Below, in pieces: positions 48,728 through 61,049 of a stretch of DNA of 64,000 nucleotides. Position 1 is the stretch's first letter; each line of letters starts with the position of its first letter. Source of the stretch: Sequoia sempervirens (lineage: Eukaryota; Streptophyta; Pinopsida; Cupressales; Cupressaceae); NCBI GenBank assembly GCA_007258455.2, contig VDFB02262711.1, positions 1 to 64,000 of the forward strand. The letters run 5' to 3'. The notes under the pieces were generated by a model, which worked only from the letters and a program-made list of their open reading frames with translations, was not told the DNA's origin and ran no database searches. The position numbers and the translations under genes were made by a program.

Positions 48728-50362
48728 TGTTGAATGCATAAGACAACTAAGAGGGGGGTGAATCAGTTGTATATTAAAAATTCAAAACCCTCATAAACAT
48801 TAAGATCCACAACAACTAAATTAATCCTTAATCTATTAGAATGATTTAGCATGAAAGCAAATAACAAAAACTAAAACACATCAACACCATGCACAATAGA
48901 ACAACAGATTTATGTGGAAAATCCAAGAAGGGAAAAACCACGATGAGGATTAGCTCACAATATAAAGTAATTTCAACACTGAATACAATAGGCTCATTTC
49001 CCAGAAGAAAGAAGGGCTCACTACCAATGGCTCACTGCCAAATTACAAAAAGAAGATAGAGAAGAATATTACAATAAGAAATCCATCTCAATGCAACAGA
49101 AAAGTACACCATAGCATCACCAACACATTTGAGGCCTTTCTAAAGATAGTAAACACCTACTCACTACTTCCCCTAGTCTAACTCATTAAGGTTAGCACTA
49201 CACTTCCAAAATTCACAACACTTCACACCTCTACAATTCACATCACACACACTTTACACAAATCCTTCATCAACACAACATTTATTTATGCCTTCTTCAA
49301 CCTTGAAAACATTCTCCAAGGTCGTTTATGCACCTCAATCGTGCAAATTTAAATTAGGTCGACACCAATACATTCTTGTGCTAGAAAGGAATGAAGGTGG
49401 ACCACAACACACCTTAACTCCAACCCAAATACACTCATACACGCCATGCCACGCTTTCACAATCACCGAAGCAAATCCACAATTAATGTAAACACCCAAG
49501 GTCAGTCGAGCCTGTGTAAACACCATTAAAAAATTAAGTACACACCTCCTTTGATTCAAAGATAACTTATGGACAACAAATACCACTTGAACACAATATG
49601 GAATATTCCACAAACACCCTAAAATCCAACAAGTTCCTTCGCAAAAACTTTCACCTCAAGAACAAGCTCATCCTATTCACCTAGATAAACTTCCACACAC
49701 TATAACTCAATAAACCATCTTTTTGGAGCACCAAACCATGAACAACTTCAACCAAAGGTAGATATAAAAATTATCAATGCACTTCCAAAGCTACAAGACC
49801 AAAACACAAACTGCAGAGAAATGCGGAGCAAAACCATTTCTCCCAAACACCACTTCAATACACAATTCGCACACTGGTGAGCACAACTTTATCTGCATAA
49901 CAATCTAGACCAAGAAATTTTGGATATAACACCTATGAACAACTTTGGTCATCATATCTGAACCACAAAAGTATATTTTCAACACAAAATAAATGTAGAG
50001 CAAAACTAGAACATTACTCTATAGCACAAAACACCTCTACAACACATTGTTTCCTCTTTTATTCAAGTTTTCTAAAAAGCACTTGGAAACCAAGCACCAG
50101 AAATACATTCTCATCATCTTCACCACTTCCTCATCATCACCAAGCCAAGACAACACAACAACTCAACCAAACAACGCCCACATACAAAATCTTATCAAAG
50201 CAACACTAGAGGTTGACACTAGTAACATTTACTACTGACAACATGATGAAACTAATCAAAGCATCATCACAACTTCTCCACCATTGCCATTTGACATCAA
50301 TGACAATACAAACATAAGCCTATTGACATCAATGAAAAAACCAACTACACAACCTTGCAACA
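48728..50362 (-). repeat. Copia-3 3' LTR
   Basis: 1635 bp. Just inside, the minus strand has the purine tract AAAAAGGGGGATAC (+ 50363-50376). Roughly one base in ten differs from the other LTR in the segment compared, older than Copia-1 and -2. Confidence 0.92.
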
Positions 50363-50896
50363 GTATCCCCCTTTTTCATTGATGGAAACACATCATGTGA
50401 AAAACCATTACTAACAAGCATAACAACTCTGATCACAAACATACTGCTCCATAACAACTCTTTATTTTTCTCAATCTTGCACTTTCTCTCCCTACCATTC
50501 TCAATTGATCCTTTTTCACATTAATTTCTCTACCCCTTTGACATCAATGGCAAAGGGCGACACATTTTCATCTCTTTCCCCTTTTGACATCAAACATACA
50601 TGATTTCTCTCTCCCCCAAAGACAATACCTATAAGGGATAACCATTGCTCTGCAATTACCTTTTCTTTTTACTACTCTGCATACTCCCCCTTAGGAGCAC
50701 ACAAAAAATTGTATCAACCAGCAACCACTACACATATCCTTTGACACAACTGACAAAGGACAACACCAACCTGCACCAACACTTTACTCAACCAACAAAG
50801 CCACTACGTACTCCCCCTGAGAGGTAGCCTCCAACATCAGTCCAGAACAAGGAATGGATCTTGAGATCCACTAGACTAATGCATATCCTTATGCAT

Positions 50897-53800
50897 TTAG
50901 TTCAAGAAAGGAGGGATAATAACCCCCAACTTCTCCTGGAGATACTCAAAAGTATCTTTAGGAAGAGCCTTAGTGAATATGTCAGCAACATGATCCTTTG
51001 TATGCACATATTCAAGCTTTACTTCATTCTCTGCAACCTTCTCTCTCAAAAAGTGACACCAGATTGAGATATGTTTTTTCCTTTCAAGTGCATCACCAAA
51101 TTCTTTAAAAATTTAATAGCACTTGTATTGTCACAAAAGATAGAAATTGGTTCATCATATACCACTCTAAGATCCTTCAAGGTTTACCTCATCCACAACA
51201 CATGTGTGCAGCAAGATGTTGATGCAATGTATTTTGCCTCTGCAGTAGATAAAGACATTGAATCTTTCTTTTTTCTTAGCTAAGACACCAATCTACATCC
51301 AAGAAATAATGCACCACCACTTGTACTTTTCCTATCAGCCACACAACCTACCCAATTTGCATCTGTATAAGCACTTAGAGAAAAATTAATATCCTTTGGA
51401 TACCATAAACCATGTTTTGAAGTGTCTTTCGAGTATCTGAATATTCTCTTTACTGCTACAACATGTGACTCTCTAAGATCTTCTTGAAATCTAGCCACAA
51501 GACAAACTGCATGCATGATATTCGGTCTAGTAGCAGTTAGGTATGGAAGTTCTCCAATCATTGATCTATACTTGCTTTTATCAGCCTTAAGATATTCATC
51601 ATTCTTACTTAGCTTGCAACTAGTGACCATAGGAGTACATATTGGATTAGAATCTTCCATTCCAAACTTTTTCAATATTTTAATTGACATACTTTGACTA
51701 TGAAATGAATATAGCTTTTTATGTTTGATTAATTTGCAATCCAAGGAAGAAATTCATCTCCCTAAACATAGACATCTCAAACTCTTTTTGCATCTCTTTT
51801 GCAAATCTCTTACACATAGCTTCATTTCCTCCGAAGATTATATCATCAACATACACAACTACAATCAAGATTTGATCTTTTTCAACTTTGAAATAAAGAT
51901 TACTATTTGTGGTACCTTTGTTGAATCCTTGTTGTATCAAGTACTTGTCCAACCTTGCATACCAAGCTTTGGGAGCTTGCTTTAGTCCATAAAGTGCATT
52001 CTTCAATCTACAGACCATATCCAGTTTGTCTAATAACTGAAATCCTTCCAGTTGTTCAATATATACTTCTTCCAACTCACCATTCATGAAAGCATACTTC
52101 ACATCCATTTGATAAACTTTGAAATCCTTATGTGTTACAAAATCCAAAAATATCTTAACAGCTTCCATTCTTGCCACTTGAGAAAATATCTCCTAAAAAT
52201 CTATTCCTTCTACTTGTGAGTAGCCTTTGCACACAAGCCTGGCCTTGTTTCTTACTTCTCCATTCTCATTCAATTTGTTCCAAAATACCCACTTAGTTCC
52301 AATCACATTCTTGTTTTTTGGTCTTGGGACAAGTTCCCAAGTCTGATTCTTCTCAATCTACATTAGTTCAAGATCTTCTATCTAGCCTTGATCCAATATT
52401 CATCCCTACATGCTTCAATCACTGTTTCAGGTTCAATTTTAGAAAGTAAACATAGATTTACCTATTCTTTAGTCATAGCAACTCTTCTTCTTGTCAACAC
52501 ACTTTTTTTTGTCTCCAACGATCTGATCTTCAAAATGATTCTTCTGCACACACTTAGGAGTCTTAGGGATCTTTTCTAGAGCTTTTTCCTCTTCAATCTA
52601 AAATTATTTTTCCTTACCTTCATCTCTATCATTTTCTCTGCAAGAGGACTCATTTGATTCATATCTATCTATCACCATAGAATTCTTCTATAAGTCTTCA
52701 TCCACTTTGACACTTGCACTCTCAACAATCTTCTTCAACCTCTTGTTGTAGCACTGGAAAGCTTTGCTTCTTGTAGAATATCCAAGGAAGATACCTTCAT
52801 CAGATCTTGTATCAAACTTTCCTAAGTTCTCTTCATCTCTTCTGATATAGCACTTGCTTCCAAACACCCTGAAGTATTTGATAGTAGGAATCCTTCCATA
52901 CCACAACTCATAGGGAGTCTTTGCATTGTTAGCTCTTGCTCAAGTACTTTGTTAAGTATGTAGACAATAGTATGAATTGCTTCTCTCCAGTAGACTTCCA
53001 ATAGGTTTGTCTCTTTCATCATTGTTCTTGCAACTTCCTGAACATTCTTATTCTTTCTTTCAACCACTCCATTTTGCTGAGGAGTCCTAGGGGAATATAA
53101 ATGCATCTTTATTCCATGATTCTCAAAAAAATTGTTAAACTCATTGGAGGTGAACTCTCCACCTTTATCAAACCCCAAAAAAATTATTTTCATGTCCATT
53201 CCATTCTCAACCATAACTTTGAATGATTTAAACTTATCTAGATCTTCTGATTTTTCTTTGAGAAAAGTAACCCATGTCATTCTAGATTCATCAATCAATA
53301 GCATGAAATACCCGTCACCTTGAAAACTTTTTACTCTAGTAGGACCACAAAAGTTTGTATGCACTAATTCCAATAGTTCGGTAGTAGATTATTCTTTGAC
53401 TTTAAAAATTCTTCTTGCTTTCTTCCCAATCTGACACTCCTTGCAGAAAATATTGATAGGCTTTGTAACTTTTGGAAGACCTCTTACAACTTGAACTAAA
53501 ATGATCCTCACTAGGCTATTAAAATTTATGTGACACATCCTTCTATTCCATTGCCAACTTTCATTAATCTGAGTCATGAAGCAATGACCATCAACACCTT
53601 TAAGCTGATAAACATTTCCATCTGTTCTTCTTCTAGCAACAACCATAGTTCTGGAGCCTTTTCTGATCTCACATCCATCATCCTGAAACATAAGATTATA
53701 TCCTTTACTACACATTTTTCCAACACTCAAGAGGTTATGTCTTAAACCCTTGACATAAATAACATCATCGGTATTATGCTTACCATCAAAACTAATTGAA

Positions 53801-56023
53801 CCTTTTCCACATATCTTAGCAGATGTATCATCACCAAACTTTACTAGACCTCCTTCATGTTTATCAAGTTTAACAAACTTACTTTTGTCACCGGTCATAT
53901 GATTTGAGCATCCACATCAATAATCCAGTAGTTGTTCTCCTCTCTAGCATGAAAAGCAGTCACCATAGCATTATAACCTACCTCCGGAGCACTTTCCTTC
54001 ACACATCTCTCAAATTTAGTAGAATCAAATTCAACTTTCATAGCCATGAACAAAGATTCAATATCCTCATCATCTGCATAGTCAGATTCATCATCAAATA
54101 TACTAGCATCTTCTCTAACATAATAACTTTTCTTAATTGTTTTACCTCTTCTCTCCTTATTTTTGTCATTCAAATACTTGTTTGGACATCTTGAAGCATA
54201 ATGACCTAGATCTTTCCACAACTGAAACATTTGAAAGGTAACTTACCTCTATACTTACCAGTAGGGTGTGAAGCCACAATAGTGGTTTACAATTCAAGTG
54301 AGGAAGGAAAACTCACAAAAAATGACCCCAAAGCAAAAAAAGTATTTTGGGGGTTCGTACAAACCTCTAGGTTCGAGTGAACCCATTAGAGGTTTGCCCA
54401 AACTAGGGTTCGATTAAACCCCTTTGAATTTTGACCACCAAAAAAAAAATGGATATCAAAGGGGTTCAAGCGAACCCCTTTAAAGGGGTTCAAATGAACC
54501 CTAGTTTGAGCAAACCCTTATCCCTCATCCCCAGACACAAAAAAAACCTAAATTTTGGCACTTCGGAGCTTGAGTTGAGGATGAAAATGGAGGAATCTTG
54601 ACAAACCCAACTGGAATCAAGTAGTCCTCGAAACAAGCTATCCAACGAATATAATTTTAATATGTTTTGGTTTTATTATGTATTTGTTTTTTTAGTTTTA
54701 TTAAACATAGGTTTTTCATCAAAAATGAAGGTCTATGTTCTACACATGTGGAAAAATAGAAAATTATCAAAAAAAAAACTAAAAAATATGAGTGCACGAG
54801 ATATTGAAGTCCTTGATCCAACAAAAAAAAATGAATTTCAATATATCCAAAAAAAGTTACGCATTATACGGTTGCGCTGTCTGAATTATAATTAGTTTGA
54901 CTTCAAAACTTGATTAAGGAAAAAATATTCAATAAAAAACTATCTAACCAAGTGGAAGCACTAGATATCAGAGTTACAAATCTAAATTTGAAAGAATTAG
55001 AATTTTATCCTTGATGGAAAAAAAAGATATGTGTTATACGATGTGCATCACATTTTAAAAATGTTGTTTTTTGAAAACGGCCAGTTTTCATGGGAGATGG
55101 AAAAAGAAGTACAATCTGATTCCAAAAAATTTGAAATAAATATTTTTAGAATCTATAGACAAAATGTGATGAGACTCTAGTTTGCATCATCTTCAAATTC
55201 CTCACAGTTTAGCCGCTGTAGGTGCCCGAATGTGAAGATTTAGTTAAAAATAATAATTGCAGTGTCTAGTTTGGCCAAAAATTGTAAACCACTATGGTGG
55301 GATCACCCAGTACCCTTTTCATTCTCCTCAAAAAAAATTCTTCAACATCATCAAGATCCTCCTAATCTGATTCCTCGGTCTTCTTTGATTTCTCAACCTT
55401 AAAAGTAGTCTCAACTTTTGCATTACTTGGACCAAACTCTTTTAATTCAAAAGCAATTAAAGTGCCAAGTAGCTAATATTTGGAGTAGTTATTTAGATTC
55501 TAAAATTCCTCAATAGAAGAAACCTTACGACTATAGGATTTAGATAGAGTTCTTAGTACCTTCTTTACTACCTCATCATCTTCAAGATTTCCACCAAGCC
55601 CTCTGATGGAATTGACAACTTCATCCACTTTCTGCATGTAGCTTGTAATGTTTTCATCCTTTGACATCCATATATTTTTAAACATGATCTTTAAATTTTG
55701 CATCTTAACTTGCTTTACCTTATCATCTCCTTTGTAAATTCTTTCCAACTTTGTCCAAATTTCTTTAGCAGTTTTCAGATTCATAGCTTTTACAAGTTCA
55801 GTATTAGAAATACCACTCAAAAGAGCATACCTTGCTTTACCATTTTTTCATAGGCCTTGATCTCATCATCAATACTCATACCATTTGTAGGCACAGTGTA
55901 ATCAATTAAAACAAACTTTTAGACTTCATATCTAAGGGATATCAGAAAACTTTCCATCCTTGTCTTCTAGAATGCATAATTTGATTCATCAAATAGAGGA
56001 GCATCTCTCTTGTGTGCCATCAT
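50897..56023 (-). pseudogene. Copia-3 gag-pol polyprotein, decayed and interrupted
   Basis: Starts at ATG 56023 (MMAHKRDAPLFDESNYAF, with the following Trp now a stop) and ends VIIPPFLN at 50897. Gag continues at 55820-55500 (EIWTKLERIYKGDDKVKQ). The knuckle near 54210 is split from gag by the 54264-55306 transposon. The protease box reads WIIDVDAQI before MTGDKSKF, so D-S-G is lost. Integrase: CHINFNSL, FCKECQIGK, DKGGEF, PQQNGVVERKN (53550-52960). RT: QMDVKYAFMNGELEE, intact YVDD at 51842-51853. RNase H: YTDANWVGCVADRKSTSGG, then worn to KLGV at the end. 50377-50896 is its 3' non-coding part. Confidence 0.92.
54264..55306. mobile_element. 1.04-kb DNA transposon inside Copia-3 gag
   Basis: The ends match as inverted repeats of about 30 bp: GGGTG...CCAC-N-ATAGTGGTTTACAATT on the left and its reverse complement on the right (about 55278-55306). 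CCAGTA lies at 54258-54263 and 55307-55312. The copia reading resumes on each side (KGTG, then KYRGKLPFKC), which fixes the insertion. No transposase; the ORF at 54662-54895 is short and Lys-rich with no known motif. The left interior holds several GGTTC-N4-GAACC hairpins (54370-54507). The superfamily is uncertain. Confidence 0.8.
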
Positions 56024-56064
56024 AGATCTACCTCAAGCGGTTAAGATTTCTTCCAAGGAACCTT

Positions 56065-56076
56065 GCTCTGATACCA
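56065..56076 (-). other. Copia-3 primer-binding site
   Basis: The minus strand reads TGGTATCAGAGC, complementary to initiator Met-tRNA. Confidence 0.93.
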
Positions 56077-56078
56077 AT

Positions 56079-57730
56079 TGTTGAATGCACAAGACAATTG
56101 ACAGGAGGGTAAATCAGTTGTACATTAAATCTTCAAAACCCTCATAAAAATTTAGATCCATAACAACTTAATTAATCCTTATTTTATTAGAATGATTTAG
56201 CATGAAAGAAAATAATAGAAAATGAAACACATCAACACTATGCACAATAGAACACCAAATTTACATGGAAAACCCAAGAAGGGAAAAACCACGATGAGGA
56301 TTAGCTCACAATATAAATTAATTGCAACATCAAATACAACAGGCTCACTGTTGGAGAGCTCACTACTTAGAAGAAAGAAGGGATCATTTCCAATGGTTCA
56401 CTGCCAAATTATAGAAAAGAAGATAGAGAAGAATGTTACAATGAGAATCCATCTCAATGCAATAGAAAAGTCCACCACAGCATCATCAACACATTCACAG
56501 CCTTTCTAAAGATAGTAGACACCTTCTGCTCATTGCTTCCAGTAGTCTAACTCATTAAGGTTCGCACTGTACTTCACAAATTCACACGTCACACCTCTAC
56601 AATTCGCATCACACACACTTTAATGCACAAATCCTTCATCAACACAACACTTATTTATACCTTCTTCAACCTTGAAAACATTCTCCAAGGTTGAATATGC
56701 ACCTCAATCATGCAAATTTGAATTAGGTCGGCACCAAAACATTCTTGTGCTAGAAAAGAATGAAGGAGGACCACAATACACCTTAACTCTAACCCAAATA
56801 CACTCATACACGCACACTACGCTTTCACAATCACCGAAGCAAATCCATAATTAATGTAAACAACCAAGATCAGTCGAACCCATGTAAACACCATTAGACA
56901 ATTAAGTACACACTTCCTTTGATCCAAAGATGACTCATAGACAACAAATATCACTTGAATAGAATTTGGAATATTCAACAAACACCCTAAAATCCAAAAA
57001 AATCATTCACAACAACTTTCACCTAAAGAACAAGCTCATCCTATTCACCTAGATAAACTTCCACACACTATAACTCAATAAATAATCTTTTAGAGCACAA
57101 AACCATGAACAAATTCAACCAAATGTAGATATAAACATTATCAACATAATTCCAGAACCACAAGACCAAAACACAAACTACAGAGAAATGCAAAGCAAAA
57201 CCATTTCTCCCATACACCACTTCAATATACAGTTCACACACTAGTGAACACAACTTTCTTTGCATAATGATCCAGACCAAGGAATTCTAGATATAACACC
57301 TATGAACACCTCTGATCATCATATTTGAACCACACAAGCAAATCTTCAACACAAAAGAAATGTAGAGCAAAACCAAAACATCACTTTGTAGCACATAACA
57401 CCACTACAACATATTGTTTCCTCTTTTATTCAAATTTTCTCAAAAGCACTTGGAAACCAAGCACCAAAAACACATTCTCATCATCTTCACCACTTCCTCA
57501 TTATCACCAAACCAACTACAATATAGCAACTCAACCAAACAACACCCACAGACAAAAGCTTATCAAAGCAACACTAGAGGTTGACACTAGTAACATTTAC
57601 TACTTATAGCATAATGAAACTAATCAAAGCATCAGCAAAACTTCTCAACCATCACCAATTGACATCAATGACAACACAAACATAAGCCTATTGACATCGA
57701 TAACAACACCAACTACATAACCTTGCAACA
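56079..57730 (-). repeat. Copia-3 5' LTR
   Basis: 1652 bp, direct repeat of 48728-50362; the primer site lies two bases from its left edge. Confidence 0.92.
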
Positions 57731-58668
57731 AATTATGCATAATATTTTATTTTTAATATTAAGTGGTGAATGGTTTATAATTTTACACATGATGAACTTC
57801 ACCGAATATAACAGTATGGTGATTGAGGTTTATGTGAAAGTTTAAGCTTTATTTTAATCTAACCTACAACGACAATCTGATGTTGTTAGTTCAAAAAAAA
57901 ATCATGTTTTATAGGACACTATTACTAAAACTAATGATAACCTGTCTTCTTATCTTTTAAGTTTAACATTAACTAGAATGTTAGATTGATACTCTTATGC
58001 TAAAAAGGTTTGAATATTTTTCTAGACCGCTTGTGAGAAGGCTTAACAACTTCTCTTAGTTCTGTAAATTAGGAGCAAGTACTCTTATAATTTAAGCTTC
58101 CAGCTATGATATAGATCCTACAACACTTCTTCCACTGACATAGATAAGCATGTAACATGCATACAAGCCTACAAATATCATGCATTTACAACTAAAAAAT
58201 AACAATGCTTACATTGTGAGAGTAGAGAGATGAATCATTCATGCTTTTAAATAATCTTAAGTTGTTGAATCAGAATTGGTTTTATGGGTATGGATACGGG
58301 TACTATATGCCAGTATGACAAATTTTTTGGGGTCGAGCACATCTGTATAAATTTTCAATTGAGCAGGTTTCAAATTCTATTTAAATAATATATCCATTAA
58401 TATTGGAACCCTTTATATTAAAAGGTGCAGCTACGTTTTAGCACCTAACATCTTATAAACAAATTATTTTTAAGTTTTATAAATGATTTTTAAGTAGTAA
58501 TCTTTTAAAAAAAATTGGACTATTTTTTTTATATTTGATATATTTTGTAGTTGTAATGTTATTTTTTTGGTTATGTTGACTTTTTAACCTATTGGAATTT
58601 GTATTTAATATTATTTTCAATTGTAATTGTAAGGATAATGATGAACAATGAATTTTAGATTTAGTTGT
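57731..58668 (+). repeat. Degenerate AT-rich repeat field, right part
   Basis: Continues the same motif after Copia-3 (AGTTTAAGCTTTATTTTAATC near 57840; AAGTTTAACATTAAC near 57958), so Copia-3 landed in this field. 58260-58668 is AT-rich with nothing recognisable. Confidence 0.4.
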
Positions 58669-60108
58669 TGAAATGGTAGGAAAAAGGGGAATCAATTCAA
58701 TCAATGTGGAATGATAAAATGGAAAAGGAATCAAACACCTGTTTCCCTTGATTTCATTAGAAAAAGAGAAGATCACAAAGGGATGGGATTAACTTTCAAC
58801 CTTCAGGTGAGCCAACCCTATTTTGGATCTTTTGGGTCTCTACTTTCTTATGACAAAAATGACTAAATTGTTATGTTTCGGAATGATTTAAAGTGCAACT
58901 AAATGAATTATATGACCTAACACTTGAAATACAAAATTCTTTGATAACATAAACGAAAATGATAATTTGCAAGCAGATATAAAAAGGGCCTAATAGTGTG
59001 CACCTATGTTAAAAAGTGGGTTTCAGGGCCTGTAGCAGGACTGGTTCACCCTAGGGCGAATGGGTCCTAGGCAAGGTGTCCAAAAATACTTTTTGCAGTC
59101 CTTTAATCCTGGATCTAAGCTTCTAATTTCTCCAAGTTGGACTATCGAAAAGCCAAAAAAAAAATTTGTAGGTGAGTTTCCGTAGCTTGACAACAATGCA
59201 AACTTGCTCCTTTGATCAACTTTTAGTCCTTCTTCACCTATAAATTTGCACATACAAATCTAGAGAAGCAAAATGTGTGTTTGGGTGAATGGGGGTTTGC
59301 CTTAGTCAAACCCCATGTTTGGTAAATTAAACCTTGATAATGAAATAATGATAAAATGAAGGAATTTATGAATGAACACTTGCTTGTTACAACTCACCAA
59401 ACCCTTAATGGCTACCCTTAGAGGACTAAAGTCAAACACATCACTCTAAGGCTTGGATATTGCATGAGTTGGATTGATTGATTGCTTGAATTGATGCTTG
59501 AATGCTTGATTGAATGCTTGAAACCTACATCACAATGTTAGCTCCAAAACATGACATGAACACACATAACTTTGACATGTTGATATGATCTTGATTGTTG
59601 TTGTAGATGACTGGTAAATCTACTCTTCAATGCTCTTGACAATAATATTTTCTCATATGAAATTTGGATTTTGTGTGTTAAGTTTGAATTGATAAAAAGA
59701 CTATGTATTTATAGGTGTTTATCTAATTTCCCAAAAATTAGATTCCAAAAGCTGACATTTGAAACTTGAATTCGAATCATTAAAATGTCACCAAAAACAT
59801 ATTAAAAATTGGGTCCTAAGACTTAAAGGGGATCCTTTCGCTCTTGGGTGAATGGGTCCTAGGACTTAAAGGAGATCCATTCACCCTTGGGTGAATGGGT
59901 CCTAGGACCTAAGTCCGAGACACTCAATTTCCAAGGTGATTTAATTAATGATCGCAATTGTTTAATTTAGGTTTTCCTTTTAGAAAACGGGAATAATAAG
60001 GCTTTGGAATACATAATTTGGTCAATTAGAGGCTTAATCAAGTTCAATTAATTAAGGGGATGCAAACATAGTGTGAAATTGTAAAGGTATACAATTTCCT
60101 ACACTACA
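58669..60108 (-). repeat. Tat-B 3' LTR (minus strand)
   Basis: 1440 bp, related to the Tat-A LTR (shared AGGTGAGTTTCCGT, GGTTTGCCTTAGTCAAACCCC and CAACTCACCAAACCC blocks). It starts TGAAATGG and ends CACTACA on +, followed by the TTTAGCCCCCACTTT purine tract. It contains palindromes of another arm sequence: GGTTCACCCTAGGGCGAATGG (59042 on), GGATCCTTTCG...GGGTGAATGGGTCC (59830-59859) and CCATTCACCC-TT-GGGTGAATGG (59877-59898). No target duplication at its left edge. Confidence 0.82.
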
Positions 60109-60390
60109 TTTAGCCCCCACTTTAGTGAGAGTATGAACTTACACTTAGACTCACACTAAAGTGAAAAATAAGTCAAGAGAGGTCTGACTGTACAACTGTT
60201 GGAAAGATAAGATGACAAGGATCAAGGAGGATGATCAAGCCCCCAAGATCTAAGATCTCATGGAAAACTAGAAAAGGCACAAAGAGACACATGTATATAG
60301 CAGCGACACAAGATACACAAACATACAATGTCAAAATTAATGCAAAAGGATGGACTAGCCACAGTTGCGTTGTTTTCCATAAAATGTGTT
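60109..60390 (-). other. Tat-B 3' internal stub
   Basis: Polypurine tract plus about 270 bases homologous to the Tat-A 3' internal region (GACTCACACTAAAGT, GGAAAGATAAGATGACAAGGATCAAGG). It stops abruptly near 60390, where sequence in the opposite orientation begins. Confidence 0.75.
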
Positions 60391-61004
60391 CACCAAAGCA
60401 AACCCCTATTCACCGAAAACAAACATTTTTCCCTCTCTTTATATGTGTAGATTTACAGGTGAAGAAGGTTTGAAAATCAATCAAAGGAGTAATTTTGAAA
60501 AGTTGTCAAAGTTTTCAACATTGTTGTCAAGCCACAAAAACGCATCTGTAGAATTTATTTTCAGCTTTCTAATTGTCAAACCTGGAGAAAATAGAAGCCT
60601 AGATTCATAATTAGAGGACTATAAAAGTAGATTTTGGACCCCTGTACAAAGACCCATTTGATAGTATTCAAAACCCACTTTTGTGCTAGGTACATACCAT
60701 TATGCCCTTCTCAAATCTTCCTGAAAGTTATTTCTATTTTTGATATCATAATAGTCTACATTTCAAGTATTAGGTCACATAATTGAGCTTGTTAAGGAAT
60801 TTAAATTTATCCCTCAAAAGTGTAAATCAATTATTTATGTCATAAGAAAACAATAGACCTTCCTAATAGGGTTGACTCACCTCAAGGTTGATAGTCAATC
60901 CTATCCTTGGGAGATCTCTTTTTCTAATGAAATTAGGAAAAGTGGAAGTGCATTAGATCATTCCCTTACATACATACCTTTCCTCACCACTTTCTATCAT
61001 TTCA
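60391..61004 (+). repeat. Tat-C 5' LTR, 5'-truncated
   Basis: Reverse complement of about 58669-59302, so it is the same kind of LTR in + orientation missing its first 800 or so bases. It ends CTATCATTTCA by comparison with the other copy. A 13-base TTTCATTTTGGTG block occurs twice (61001 and 61030), so the edge could also be 61033. Confidence 0.8.
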
Positions 61005-61036
61005 TTTTGGTGGACCACTTTCCCTTTGTTTCATTT

Positions 61037-61049
61037 TGGTGAACCTGAC
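61037..61049 (+). other. Tat-C primer-binding site candidate
   Basis: TGGTGAACCTGAC, matching the Tat-A site (minus strand of 41403-41415) at 12 of 13 bases. A second, less similar TGGTGGACC lies at 61008. Confidence 0.72.

Larger units (their letters stand above)
48728..57730 (-). mobile_element. Copia-3, long Ty1/copia retrotransposon
   Basis: LTRs 48728-50362 and 56079-57730, starting TGTTGAATGCA and ending CTTGCAACA on +. The flanks AATGA (48723-48727) and AATTA (57731-57735) are a probable duplication with one change. The 9-kb length, 1.6-kb LTRs and RT/RNase H wording (ALYGLKQAPKAWYARLDKYL, MIGELPYLTATRP) suggest the large SIRE-like group rather than the group of Copia-1 and -2; a tree would be needed. 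A DNA transposon (54264-55306) lies inside. Confidence 0.93.

Noticed and set aside
54370..54507. GGTTCGA-type stretches resembling a tRNA B box
   Set aside because: No A box, cloverleaf or acceptor stem; they are arms of local hairpins.
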